DNA of 64,000 bases from Carnegiea gigantea (Eukaryota > Streptophyta > Magnoliopsida > Caryophyllales > Cactaceae): the NCBI GenBank assembly GCA_029747015.1, contig JAKOGI010000571.1, positions 422,001-486,000 of the forward strand. The letters run 5' to 3'. Made by a program: the position numbers and the translations under genes. The number at the start of each line of letters is the position of its first letter. Position 1 is the first letter of the stretch. The notes under the pieces were generated by a model that saw only the letters and a program-made list of their open reading frames with translations, ran no database searches and was not told the DNA's origin. Positions 47,071-58,934 of the stretch are shown piece by piece.

Positions 47071-48321
47071 TGATGTAGTCACACTAGGAAGGAGAGGGAA
47101 TAAAAGGAAAGTTTAAGTGTTTAGAGAAAGAAGAGAAGATGTCGTGGGGAAACAATGAAAATGGCGTAGAGAAGGAAGGAGAAAAGAGTGCCTTAAACAA
47201 GGTTCATTAGCATGAACTGAAAGATCGATAAAACTGAAACGTTTTTTAGATATAGATTTCACCACTAAGAACTATTTTAGGGCCCTTAATCCTAGATTAG
47301 GATACAGATTTCACCACCTAACCAAGATTAAGACTCACTTGAACAACCTTTACAAAAGGGACGTCCACCCTCTTTTATAAGGCAGTCAAGCCGCTTCCTT
47401 AGTCATTAGGTAATCCTTAATAGATTACTTAATGCTTAGGAAAGTCATTAAGCACACTTAACTAGTTACATATGCAGTTTAGTACATAACTGATTTAAAA
47501 CAAGTATTGCAATGGCTTAAAACTAATTAACTTAAGCTAATTCTTGCTGATTCTAGGCTGCATGAGTTATGTTTCCTCCCTTGATAGGAAAGAACACAAG
47601 GCTGCCACCTCAAAAGTATAAGAGGAATGCATGCATGACACCTTGTGCTAAAGTGAACGAATGAATGCTTGAAAAATGGATGAGTCTTCCCTTTCCACAT
47701 GGCACTTGCTGCCTTCATGAGTCACTAAGTGTGTTAGCTCAAGCTTCCAGCCAAGCACACACACACACCTTGAAGGAGAAAACCCACCTAAGAGGGAAAA
47801 CTCCTAGGCTAAGAAAATGGCTGCCTGGGCGATGCATGGAGGCTGATCTTTCATGCTATTAGGCCACTGCTTTTTTATGATTAATCTGGGGTTTCCTTCA
47901 GAGGGGAAACCTCAAGATGTCTAATAACCCCCCGTTTTTGGAAATCTTAATTTGGACGTCATTAAGTGCCTTAATCATCATGATTTTTCAAACCGTACAA
48001 ATCCTAATGCCTGCTAGGCAGTTTTGATAAATGGACTGAATTGACCCCTTCAACATGCTTTCCTGCCTTTGTGCTTAAAATAAGAAATAAACCAGACATC
48101 CTAAAGGAACTAACAAAAAAATAATTACACAATTTGGATGTCAGTTGCACTATGAAATAATAAAAACAAAATTAGGTACGTGCACAGGGGTGAATCCGGG
48201 TACCATCTCCTCTTGGACTTGCAAAATGGAACTTGTTCCATAGACTTGGACTTGGACTTGTGTAATTGGACAACCTTAACTTGGGAAATTTTATTGGGAT
48301 GTGTCTGATTGAATTACATCA
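47071..48321 (-). repeat. 3' LTR of the nested gypsy
   Basis: 1251 bp, TGATGTAGTCACAC...AATTACATCA. It lacks a segment of about 100 bp that is present in the other LTR (about 53171-53270). Confidence 0.93.
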
Positions 48322-48335
48322 TCCTTCCCTTGTTT
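48322..48335 (-). other. Polypurine tract of the nested gypsy
   Basis: The minus strand reads CAAGGGAAGGAT just before the 3' LTR. Confidence 0.6.
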
Positions 48336-48362
48336 GAAATGATTTGACCTCAAATCGTACAG

Positions 48363-50786
48363 CTAATCATCTTCTTCATATGGGCTCAAATCGGCTACGT
48401 TGAACGTAGCTGAAACTCCATAGTCTCCAGGGAGATCCACCTTGTAAGCATCGCCATTAATGCATTCTAGGATCTCAAATGGACCATCTGCTCTTGACAT
48501 AAGCTTATTCTTGCGTCTTGCTGGAAAACGCTCTTTTATGAGATGGATCCAAGCCAAATCTCCTGGCTGGAATGTCTTCTGCTTCTTTTTCCTGTTTGCG
48601 TGGGTTGGATAGGATAGGTTAGATTGCTCAATTTTATTTCTAACCTGCTCGTGCAGTTTCTGAATTTCCTTGACTCTCTGATCTGCATCTACACTGGGCT
48701 TTTGATCCAGGGGGCATGGCGTCAGATCTAAGGGAGTTATGGGATCAGTCCCATATACTACCTTGAAAGGTGACACGCTAGTTGCTCTGCTTGGAACCCT
48801 GTTATAGGCGAATTCTATATGCAGTAACAGAAGATCCCAGGCTTTCGTGGACTAGGGCGAAATCAAAGCCCTGAGGAGTGTTCCCAGGGTTCGATTTGTT
48901 ACCTCTGTCTGACCGTCGGTCTGGGGATGACAGGTTGTGCTATATTTCAGTTTTGTCCCCAACTTCTTCCATAGAGTGACCCAGAAATGACTTAAAAACT
49001 TAGTATCCCATTCTGAAACAATAGATTGTGGAATACCATATAATCTAGTCACTTCTTTGAAATACAGCTTTGCAATATTAGTAGCATCATTAGTTTTATT
49101 ACACGGAATAAAATGGGCCATCTTCAAAAACCGGTCTACCACCACAATGATTGAATCTTTGCCCCGCTGCGTTCTAGGCAAGCCTAGAATGAAATCCATA
49201 CTCACGTCTACCCAAGGTTGGGTTGGAACAGGAAGTGGCGTATATAACCCTTACGAAAGTAAGTGACTTTTGGCCACTTGACATGTTGCACAGCGCTTCA
49301 ATAAATCTTGTACATCTTTATGCATCCCGAGCCAATAATAATGCTCTTTCAAAATGGTAAGAGTTTTAGTCTCACCATAATGACCTGCTAATGATCCTCC
49401 ATGTACTTCTCGAATCAGAAGTTCCCGAGTACTGCATTTAAGCACACATAGGCGTGTACTCTTAAATAGAAATCCTTCTTGAATCAAATAATCATCTTTG
49501 GGGTATTTTTGACATGCACCATAAATTTCCCCAAAGTCTTCATCTCCAGAATATAATAATTTTAGATGCTCGAAACCCAGAACACAAGCATCTAATTGCA
49601 ACAGTAATAGGTATCTTCTGGATAAGGCGTTAGCGCCTTTATTTAGCTTCCCTGATTTATGCCGTATAGTAAAATGAAATGACTGGAGAAAGTCCACCCA
49701 CTTAATATGCCGGGAATTTAATTTATGCTGGCCTTGAATATACTTTAGGGCTTCATGATCAAAATGGAGAATAAACTCGCTGGCCATAAGATAATGACTC
49801 CAGTGCTCCAAACATTGAACTATGGCATAAAATTCTTTATCACAAGTGGAATATTTCCGTCTTGAGTCACACAGTTTCTCACTAAAGAAGGCTAATGATT
49901 TGCCCTCTTGAGTAAGAACACCGCCAATTCCAACGCTAGATGCATCGCATTCCACTTCGAACACTTTGTCGAAACAGGGAAGTGCTAACACTGGTGCTTG
50001 CGTTAGCTTGACCTTCACTTCTTCAATGGCCGTTTGTGCCCTAGGGGTCCATCTAAAAGATGTGCCCTTAAGCACCTCGGTCATTAGCGCAGTAATAGTG
50101 CTGAAATTCCGAATAAAACGCCGGTAGAATGAAGCAAGTTCGTGAAAACTACGGACGTTAAGTATGCTCTTCGGCATAGGCCAACTCCGAACAGCCTCAA
50201 TCTTAGCTTCATCAGCTTCAATTCCTTTAGCAGTCAAGACATATCCCAAAAAAGTGACCTTAGAAGTGAAAAAGGAACACTTTTTGAGATTCCCGTACAA
50301 TTGTTCATGTTCAAGCACCTTCATGATCTTAGTCAAATGATTCTGGTGCTCTTTCTCATCTTTACTGAAGATCAGAAGATCATCAAAATAAACGACAACA
50401 AACTTGCTAGTATAAGGTTTGAATACTTGATTTATTAACCTTATAAAGGTGCTCGGAGCGTTTGATAAACCGAACTGCATCACCAACCATTCAAATAAAC
50501 CACCCTTTGTTTTGAAAGCAGTTTTCCACTCGTTACCTTGTCAGATTCGAATATGATAATAACCGCTTCGCAAATCAATCTTTGAATATACCCTTGCACC
50601 ATGCAACTCGTCAAGCATATCTTCAAGTCTGGGTATTGGATACCGGTACTTGATAGTAATCTTGTTAATAGCTCGACTATCGACGCACATACGAATGCTC
50701 TTGTCTTTCTTGGGTACTAGGAGTGCAGGAACGGCGCAGGGCCTTAAGGATTCTCGAACTAATCCTTTAGCCATCAATTCTTTCAC
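48363..50786 (-). pseudogene. pol: Pol of the nested gypsy: RT, RNase H, integrase
   Basis: One frame, broken by a few stops (near 50538, 49250 and 48851), reads in order as follows. [34 protein letters not shown], then FGLSNAPSTFIRLINQV and the catalytic YFDDLLIFS. RNase H: VECDASSVGIGGVL, DKEFYAIVQ, KLNKGANALSRR. Integrase: the zinc region HGGSLAGHYGETKT ... LKRCATCQ, the core [18 protein letters not shown] and [15 protein letters not shown], and the C-terminal GPFEILE ... FNVADLSPYEEDD. Motifs look normal, and only nonsense changes prevent translation. At least the stop near 50538 stands where relatives have Arg (CGA to TGA). Confidence 0.9.
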
Positions 50787-51530
50787 TTGTTTCTAAATTT
50801 CAGAAGTGTCTTTTGGGTTCATTCTATAGGCAGGCTTGTTTGGAAGGATTGAGCCAGGAATAAGGTCGATATGATGCTGGATATCCCTTTTCGGGGGTAA
50901 TCCAAAGGGTATCTCTTCTGAAAATACATGACTAAACTGTTTGAGTAACGATTTAGCTATGGGATGATCTGGTAAAGGTGATTCAGATTCTTCTTGAGTG
51001 GCTAAAATCCATTCTCTAAAAGCTCTAAACTCGTGGTAAGAGGCTTTTAGTAAAGGCTCACTGCAGGCAAATAACATATCCGATCTTCCAGGGCTTTTTT
51101 GTAGTTTGTGTTTGGAAAGTTCGGATGGGGATAATGGTGTCAAGCTGATTTTCTTTCCTCCTCTGGGGAAGGAATAGGTATTCAAAAATCCATTGTGCAT
51201 CACCTTACGATCATACATCCATGGACGCCCCAGAAGAATATGGTATGCATCCATTAGGATCACATCGCGCCACAATTCATCTCAATAATTCTTCCCGATC
51301 GATAATGAAATCAAACACCGGGAATTTACTTGAAGACCTTTACTCTTATTGAGCCACTGGATGTTGTATGGGTGGGGATGTGCTGTAGCTTAGAGGCCCA
51401 ACTTCTCAATCATACTCAATGATACGACGTTAGCATAACTACCTCCGTTAATTATCAATGAGCACACTTTGCCTTCAATGGTGCAACGGGAGTGAAAAAT
51501 ATTTTCCCGTTGTTCATCTTTAACTCCACG
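50787..51530 (-). pseudogene. Protease-to-RT linker of the nested gypsy
   Basis: The frame 51275-50793 has AYHILLGRPWMYDR and NTYSFPRGGKKISLTPLSP, the segment that follows the aspartic protease, then the entry to RT (HIDLIPGSILPNKPAYRMNP). The protease proper should lie around 51290-51530, where only fragments in several frames are seen. Confidence 0.7.
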
Positions 51531-51548
51531 TCGATTGCTTAGTACCCT

Positions 51549-52775
51549 TCAAAATACTAGCATTTCTCTTTCATCTGCAGCTTCAATTACTTCCTCCTGT
51601 TCGTCCTCCTGTTCTTCTTCTTTGTCCTCTTTCTGTTCCTCCTCTTTATCCTCTTCTCTAATTGCATCCCATTCAGCAAGAGTAATAATCCTTCGATTTA
51701 GGCAATCAGAAGCAATATGCCCAAGTCCCTGACACTTGAAACAATGTCGATTACTCATTGAAAATGGAGTAGGACATTCTGGACGAGGCTAAAGCCGTGG
51801 CTAGGGGTACGGTGACCATGCTGGAGGTTTGGTTCTTTGAGGAGTTTGGGTTCTTTGTGGTATAGGGGAAGACGAATTTTGTGGATATGATCTTGGAGGA
51901 AAATTCGGACTCCCCTTGTTAAATGGTGAAGTACGAATTGGAGGTTTTGGAAAATCACGTTTGATTGGTTTATTTCTTCGTTGTTGTTCAACTTTGTGTG
52001 CTAACACAAAAACTTCATCAAACGCGGTATATTACTGCAACTCAACAACATTAGAATACTTAGGATCAAGGCCACCCAAGTATCTAACAATTGTTTGTTC
52101 TTCAGGCTCCTGAATATCACATTTAATTAGGAGCTTTTCGAACTCTCTTGTGTATTCCTCAACAGTTAAATTCCCTTGAGTCAGATTATGCAATTGGGAA
52201 TAACTGTCTTGGAGATACGTTGCTGGGAGGAATCAGGACTTCAACTTGGATTTCATTTTGTCCCAGGTTCTAATCTTGCCTTTTCTATTCCTGGTTCTCT
52301 CAGCACAAAGGTTTGTCCACCAAAGGGATGCATACCGTCGAAGTCTAAGTGCAACCAGCTTTACCTTCTTGCCATCTGGAATGTCCTTGTAATCAAAAAC
52401 CCACTCCATAGTGTGTAACCATTCCAGAAACTCATTAGGATCTAATTTACCCTCAAACTCAGGAATTTCAACTTTGAAATCATTTGAGTTTTGGGGCATT
52501 CTTCTAGAACCTCGAACCCTACTTCAAGGTTCTTCATCACTTGAAGAACTATTCAAGTTACTTGCTTCATCTTCATCATGAACAGATGCACTTGGACTTT
52601 CAAGAGCCTTGTGCTTTTGTTTCATGTCATCTCCCAGTTGCTTTCGCAAGCACTTATTTTGTTTCTTTAATTCTACCTTTGATGAAGACACTGCTTGATA
52701 ATTTTTCATGAGAGCTTCAATCTTTTCTTCAAAGGTCATTTCACTGGTACTATCCATGTTGAAATTCAAGAACAC
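51549..52775 (-). pseudogene. gag: Gag of the nested gypsy
   Basis: The ATG near 52757 (MDSTSEMTFEEKIEAL) gives a coiled-coil and Ser/acidic start. After a stop near 52520 the capsid core follows (EFEGKLDPNEFLEWLHTMEWVF, WWTNL). More gag follows (LTVEEYTREFEKLL by position, about 52180-52130), then a Pro/Arg-rich linker, and the zinc knuckle CFKCQGLGHIASDC (about 51740). An acidic Glu/Asp-repeat tail ends the region at 51549. Several stops interrupt it. Confidence 0.8.
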
Positions 52776-52880
52776 GAACCCAAGATAGAAACATTTCTTT
52801 TTTTTTTTTGTGTTTTGAAATTTGTGGCATGACTAGGGAAGGAAACGTGTGGGGGTTTGGTTTTAGGCCAAGATGAAACT

Positions 52881-52892
52881 TGCTCTGATACC
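52881..52892 (-). other. Primer-binding site, tRNA-Met type
   Basis: The minus strand reads TGGTATCAGAGC, five bases from the inner end of the 5' LTR. Confidence 0.9.
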
Positions 52893-52897
52893 AAAAA

Positions 52898-54244
52898 TGA
52901 TGTAGTCACACTAGGAAGGAGAGGGAATGAAAGAAAAGCTTAAGTGTTTAGAAAACGAAGAGAAGGTGGCGTGGGAAAACAATGAAAATGGCGTGGAGAA
53001 GGAAGGAGAAAAGAGTGCCTTGAACAAGGTTCAATGGCTTGAACTGAAAGATCGATAAAACTAAAACGTTTGTTAGATATAGATTTCACCACTAAGAACT
53101 ATTTCAGGGCCCTTAATCCTAGATTAGAATATAGATTTCACCACCTAACTAAGATTAAGACTCACTTGAACACCACTCTAATTGGCCGAATTAGAGATAA
53201 GCAAGTAGAGAATTTAAAGTAACACACATAGAGGAGTTTATACTCAACTTCTGATTTCAATTCTTCAACAACCTTTACAAAAGGCACGTCCACACTCTTT
53301 TATAAGGCACGTCTAGCCCCTTTCTTAGTCATTAGGTAATCCTTAATAGATTACTTAATGCTTAGGAAAGTCATTAAGCATACTTAACTAGTTACATGTA
53401 CGGTTTAGTATATAACTGATTTAAAACAAGCACAAACAAATGCAATGGCTTAAAACTAATTGACTTAAGCTAATCTTTGCAGATTCTAGGCTTCATGAGT
53501 CATGTTTCCTCCCTTGATAGGAAAGAACACACGGCTGCCACCTCAAAGTACAAGAGGAATGCATGCGTGACACCTCGTGCTGAAGTGGATGAATGAATGC
53601 TTGCAAAATGGATGAATCTTCCTCTTCCACCTAGCATTTGCTGCCTTTATGAGTCACTTAGTGAGTCTGCGCAAGCTTCTAGCCAAGCACACACACACCT
53701 TGAAGGAGAAAACCCACCTAAGAGGGAAAACTCTTAGGCTAAGAAAACAGCTGCCTGGGTGGCGCATGCAGGCTAATCTTTCATGCTATTGGGCCACTGC
53801 TTTTTGATGACTAACCTGGGATTTCCTTCAAGGGGGAAACCTCAAGATGTCTAGAAACCTGCCTTTTTGAAAATCTTGATTTGGACATGATTAAGTGCCT
53901 TAATCATCATGATCTTTCAAACCGTCCAAATCCTAGTGCCTGTTAGGCAGTTTCGATAAATGGACTGAATTGACCCCCTTTACGTACTTTCCTGCCTTTG
54001 TGCTTAAAGTAGGAAAGAAACTAGACATCCTAAAGGAACTAACAAAAAATGAATTACATGATTTGGATGATGTTTGCACTATGAAATAATAAAAACAATA
54101 CTGGGTACGTGCACGGGGGTGAATCCGGGTACCATCTCCTCTTGGACTTGCAGAATGGAACTTGTTCCATGGACTTGGACTTGTGTAATTGGACTACCTT
54201 GACATGAGAAATTTAACTGGGATGTGTCTGATTGAATTACATCA
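52898..54244 (-). repeat. 5' LTR of the nested gypsy
   Basis: 1347 bp, TGATGTAGTCACAC...GAATTACATCA. It includes about 100 bp (53171-53270) not found in the 3' LTR and otherwise aligns closely. Confidence 0.93.
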
Positions 54245-54249
54245 GTTTC

Positions 54250-54666
54250 CTTCAGGAAGAATCCTTCAACCTAGGCACGTCATCAGTTCTTATGGCCGAG
54301 GCCATAGCATTGCGCAATGGAGTCCGAGCAGCAGCAAAGGCAGGCTTCACTAATATTCATATTGAAGGTGACAATCGCATTCTCATCTAAGCAGTTAAAG
54401 GGCAAGTTCATGTGCCTTGGGAGATTCAAGTGTTGGTTCAAGATATTCACTCCTTTTTACAAAGCTTCACCAATGTTGTTATTCATCATATTTTTCAGCA
54501 GGGTAATAATGCTGCCGATTGGTTAGCTAAATACGGGCTTTCTATTCTTTCCACTACTAGGTGGATTTTGATCCCACATAGGGATCTTGGGCGTGTCTTC
54601 TTTGAGGATAATCTACGACGAGCCCTTGAGAGAAGGACATCCCAGATTGTTTGTCTTATCTTTCTT
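54250..54666 (+). pseudogene. LINE RNase H, second part, and short 3' UTR
   Basis: It continues the RNase H of the LINE in frame: VLMAEAIALRNGVRAAAKAGF, then IHIEGDNRIL followed by a stop, then FTNVVIHHIFQQGNNAADWLAKYG. These are the AEA, E-x-D and N-x-x-AD-x-LA motifs of plant LINE RNase H (RVT_3). A short 3' tail with a run of A follows. Confidence 0.85.
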
Positions 54667-54680
54667 AGAAAAAAAGAAAA

Positions 54681-54698
54681 AAGCCCCAAAAGAAAATG
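54681..54698. repeat. LINE target-site duplication, right copy
   Basis: AAGCCCCAAAAGAAAATG is identical to the left copy at 41086-41103. Confidence 0.93.
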
Positions 54699-54741
54699 CC
54701 ATGAATCTCTAAAACAAAAGAAAATAAAATATGTGACTAAA

Positions 54742-55798
54742 GTAATGTTTGGTTGGAAGAAAAATGATTTTTCGAAAAAAAATTTTTATGGAAAATGTTT
54801 TTCCAAGGAAATTGATTTCATATCACATTTTCCATTATTTGGTACAAAATAAAATCATTTTCCATAAAAAGAGGAAAACGTCACCTGAATCGCAAATAGT
54901 AAAAAATATTGACTTAATGGTCGTAATTGAGATAAATGCTGACCAAATGAAAGAATTTGGAGCTTAAAATTCATATTTAAGTTTTTTCAATACTTTCTCT
55001 CGAATAATCAAGTTTCGATCTAAATTGTTGAAATTATTTTAGTGACAAAAAACAACACTGAATTGTTTAAGTGGTAAAAAATGTCGATTGAATTGTCATA
55101 GCGGAGAAAAATATTGACCAAATTAAGGAATGTAGTGCCCAAAATGTATATTTGAGCCTATTTTAATCTTTTCTATCTGATGATCAAGTTTTGATCCAAA
55201 CTATTAAAATTGTTCTAGTAGCAAAAAATATTGACTGCAGTGTTTAAGGGACGAAAAATATTAATTAAATTACCGTTGTGAAAAAAATGTTGACTAAATG
55301 AAAGAATATCAAGCTCAAAATCTGAATTTTAGCCTTTTTTAATATCTTCTATCTAATGATCAAATTTCAATCCAAACCGTTGAAATTGTTTTAGTGGCGA
55401 GTCGACTGAATTATTTTAATGGCAAAAAATGTTGATTGAATTATCGTAGTGAAGATAAGTGTCGACCAAATGAAAGAAATTTGAGTTAAAAATTTAGATT
55501 TAATTTTATTTTAATCTTTCTTATCCGATAGTCAAGTTTCGATCCAACTGTTCAAATCGAATTTTGCAGCTAAATTTTAGCTGACCATGTCATTAAAGAG
55601 TTGAAGTAAGAAAATCAATCTCCTATCTTCTCAAAAAGAAAATCATTTTCCTCCGCTTGGGGAAAAATCATTTTCCTCCATTTGGGGAAAAATCATTTTC
55701 CTTGGAAAATAGTTTTCCATCCTTTATTGTGCCAACCAATAGAAAATTGAAAAACCATTTTCTGAAAAAAAAATCATTTTCCTTCTACTAAACAATGC
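54742..55798. mobile_element. Non-autonomous TIR element carrying a ~175-bp tandem array
   Basis: The ends are imperfect inverted repeats of at least 30 bp. The left end begins GTAATGTTTGGTTGGAAG, and the right end, reversed, begins GCATTGTTTAGTAGAAG. Both run on into AAAATGATTTT. Flanking CTAAA (54737-54741 and 55799-55803) may be a target duplication. There is no transposase ORF. The centre is four units that begin (T/C)GAC(C/T)AAAT near 54940, 55115, 55291 and 55463. The superfamily is not assigned because the duplication length is unclear. Confidence 0.65.
54896..55590. repeat. ~175-bp tandem repeat array
   Basis: Four diverged units spaced 175, 176 and 172 bp share GACCAAATGAAAGAA, ATCAAGTTTCGATCCAAAC and GTTGAAATTGTTTTAGTGGC-type blocks. 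Shorter sub-repeats (AAAAAATGTTGA...) occur inside each unit. Confidence 0.75.
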
Positions 55799-55803
55799 CT
55801 AAA

Positions 55804-56950
55804 AGAATTTGCTTAAGACGGGAGGGAACCCAATATCTTCGCATTGAGCCATTAAAAAAAGCCTACTTGCACCCTTAAATCAAAACTCTCCTGAGACTAA
55901 GTCAACGTAACTGACCTGGTGGTGGGAATTAAAATGTATAATACATGATGCCTAAATGAACCAACAAGCAATCTTGATAGGAACACAAGTATAAGTATCG
56001 ATGCAAATTTGAATAATTATTTGCGCTGCTGACATCCTATTTGGAGGCTCAACCTATGGCTAAATGCATACCTTATTACCTAAAGCCTTGATTGACGCGG
56101 TAAGTAGCCATCATTGGATGCTTATTACATAAGTTATTCTACTATAAACAGAACATCATAGTCATTTTCCCTTAAAATAAAACGAAGAAAAAGCATAAAC
56201 GAAAAGAATAAAGAAAGAAAAACAAAGAAGGCCATATAATAAAAAAAATGAAAAAGAAAAAAAAGGAAAAAGATTGTCTAGAGCTACGACAGGTCAACAT
56301 CACCATCTACGCACACAGACACTTGCATTTGTACATAGGTTAGATTTTGAGCCTTCATGCCATTCCTTATCATTTGTCAAGTTAAACCCTTAGCTTGCTG
56401 CAAAAAGCTCTCCAATAGGCAAAATCATTAAAAGCATATATTATTTAGAATTGCACTTAGCCTCATTCTAATCTGGATACATTGGTAGCCTACCCTAGGC
56501 ATGCCCATCTTATATATGCTTAACTAAGGCTCTTAGCAAATAAAAGTCATGAAGCAACTTGATTACCTAAGGATTCATGAAGTGTTCCCATACTAGCCTT
56601 AGTTTTCTAAGACTTGAACAATAATAGCCCAAAATTTTCTTTCACCATTTTCTACCTACACGCATATATTTTCGCTGCCATGAAACCCTTTGACTTGACA
56701 TCTCCAGTCTCAAAGATAATCTTAAACTTGAAATTGGAGTCTGCATATATGCAATTCACATAAAAGAAATAGACTTCCCCAACCAAGTGATGATCACCTA
56801 GAAAAAAAAAAAAAAAAGAACTCCCTTGACTCATACCACTTCATCTTCGATCTTATCACTCAGCTTGCATCCCTACTACCTTGGCAAGTGTTGACTCCTT
56901 AAGTAGCTAAAAGATTTTGATGAAAGACAAAATTAACTAAGAAATTAAAT
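55804..56950. other. Unassigned stretch
   Basis: No gene recognised. It has an A-rich tract at 56170-56270 and an A run at 56800-56815. Confidence 0.4.
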
Positions 56951-57969
56951 TGTTGGCAAATTTGAAATAAGAATAGCAGAACTGTAGAAGTAGTCATTTT
57001 ATATTAGTGAATCATAAGAATGACTATGGAGAGAATATGGGAGTATCATTCAAAATTGAAAGACTCTATTTGATTGGAAAATATACTCTAGGCAATTTAA
57101 ATTCAAAATTTAAAATTGGATAATCACATCAGATCAATTAAGAATAATATTATTTTACTTCAATCTCATATGATTTGATCTTGCAAAATTAACTTAGATG
57201 ATAAAATATTTTGCTGAGTATGCCCTATGGGACATAATATTGATTTGCAAAATAATATATATCAAAATGATGACATCCTAATCAAGTCTCTTGTCATTTG
57301 TTTCTAAATGATTACTAATGTTATCTAGATTACCAAAAGCATGAAAAAGATCTTATGCAGCTACATCCACCGTGGCTGATTTGCACAAAAAATCAAATCA
57401 GAATACGCAGTTCACAAATAATCAAATCAAAATCTGCAGATCATACTTCAGGGGCCTGAAATCAGATTTCAGGATATTCTGGGTAGAAACTTTCTTCTTC
57501 GCTTATCGAGGTTATGACTTGCAAGCCTATAAATATAGGCCACAAGAGCAAGAGTGAGGCATCCAAGCAAGTGGGGGGGGGGGAAATTGAGATTACACAA
57601 TGAGTTATTGTACTAAGCTTTGTTTTGAGATCAAAGAATTGAGGTGTGAGAAATTATTAAGGAGTGAACTTAGAAGTTGTGAGGTCAATTCCCTCAAACT
57701 TAAATCAAGAGGTTGGTTTAAGTATTTGGGATTTCTAGAGTGAGGTAGCTCTAAGAGATTGTTAAAGAGTTCATTTTAATAAGAAAAGTAGAGTGTTGAA
57801 TTCTAGAGTTTGATAACTCTAGGCGGAGACAAAGCCTAATTGAGGCCTAATCTCGTTAAAATCTCCTTGTGTACTATTTCCATTTGGTTTCAACATTTAC
57901 CTTTGATTTTGATTTTAAGTTTTTGCAATCACCCTATCCTCCGCCCCTCTAGGGAGATCTGACTCTTCA
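56951..57969 (+). repeat. Probable 5' LTR of a copia relic
   Basis: It ends CTCTTCA two bases before a PBS and contains the TATA-like TATAAATATA at 57529-57538. The start is placed provisionally at TGTTGGCAAATTTG (56951). No partner LTR is in the window. Confidence 0.4.
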
Positions 57970-57971
57970 AT

Positions 57972-57983
57972 TGGTATCAGAGC
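57972..57983 (+). other. Primer-binding site, tRNA-Met type
   Basis: TGGTATCAGAGC lies just upstream of a copia gag. Confidence 0.85.
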
Positions 57984-58028
57984 CAGTCCCACATTTCTTT
58001 TGACTTAACAATCAAGTAGGTAACGATC

Positions 58029-58934
58029 ATGGCCTTTTTAGGAGATGTCAATATTGAAGGACGATCTACTGTTAGACCCCTCTTATTTAAAGGAAGCAAT
58101 TTTTCTTATTGGAAAAATGCTATGTAGATTTTTATTGAATCTACTGACATGGAATTGTGGAAAATTATGAACAATGGATCTTATTCTATTCCTAAGGTCA
58201 AAAATGGCAAGGAAGAAATCATTGATAAACCAAAAGAACAATACACGAGTGCTAATTGGGATAAACTTACCAAGAATTCAAGAGCTAAGCAGATTCTTTA
58301 TTGTGGTTTATATGCTAACAAATATAACCAAATCTCTACATGTGATACAACTAAGTAGATTTGAAACAAACTGATTGTTACATATGAAGGGACAAGCCAA
58401 ATTCATGAAACAAAGATGAATATGTTCGTACATCAACATGAACTACTCAAAATGCAAACAGAAGAATCAATATAAGATATGTTCACTTGATTCCCCGATA
58501 TCACCAACAACCTAATGTCACTTGGTAAGACCTTCTCAAATGAAGAAATGGTGAGAAAGATCCCTGGGTGTCTTGCAAAGAACAAGTGGGGACCAAAAGT
58601 TACCGCAATCGAAGAAGCTCAAGATCTCAAGAAGCTAGAACTAGATGATCGTCTAGTAAAGATCTTGACAAATGAGATTCATCTCAAAAAGGATAAGGGA
58701 GAAAGCTTGAAGAAAAGAATAGCACTAAAAGCTATACATGAAGATTACACTTCAGATGAGGAAGAATCCAATGACAATGATGAAGAAGCATTCTCATTGA
58801 TCATACGAGGCCTTAACAAAATGGGGCTAAAGAAAAAATTCAATCAACGAGGCTTCAATGCAAAAGGATCTATGTCAAAAGAAATGAAAAATCCTTCAAA
58901 GGTAAGTTTTTTCATAAGGACAATACTAATCTAA
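58029..58934 (+). pseudogene. gag: Copia gag relic, truncated by an LTR insertion
   Basis: The ATG at 58029 starts RPLLFKGSNFSYWKNAM. It continues with AKQILYCGLYANKYNQIS, YEGTSQIHETKMNMFVHQHELL and LMSLGKTFSNEEMVRKI, the order of copia gag and similar in type to the Sirevirus gag at 5657-7412. At least four stops interrupt it, including a TAG-Ile-TGA where relatives have Glu-Ile-Trp. It breaks off before the zinc knuckle, where the LTR at 58972 begins, so pol is not in the window. Confidence 0.75.

Larger units (their letters stand above)
47066..54249 (-). mobile_element. Ty3/gypsy element nested in the LINE
   Basis: The element 47071-54244 is flanked by GTTTC at 47066-47070 and 54245-54249. 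LTRs of 1251 and 1347 bp begin TGATGTAG and end TACATCA. The minus strand has a tRNA-Met PBS, gag, protease remnant, RT, RNase H and integrase in Ty3/gypsy order. The LINE reading frame is continuous across the site once one GTTTC copy is discounted, which confirms the border. No chromodomain is visible after the integrase; the lineage is left open. Confidence 0.95.
41104..54680 (+). mobile_element. L1-type LINE, full length, split by a gypsy insertion
   Basis: Perfect 18-bp direct repeats flank the segment, and an A-rich tail (AGAAAAAAAGAAAA, 54667-54680) precedes the right copy. After subtracting the nested gypsy and its extra target copy, the LINE is about 6.4 kb. It contains endonuclease (from 43327), RT (about 44430-45580), zf-RVT (about 46370-46640) and a plant-type RNase H split at 47070/54250. 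Many stops show that it is inactive. The 5' 2.2 kb has no recognisable ORF1. Confidence 0.9.

Noticed and set aside
54896..55590. CRISPR-like array
   Set aside because: The units are ~175 bp, diverged along their whole length and lack a repeat-spacer pattern; the genome is a plant's.
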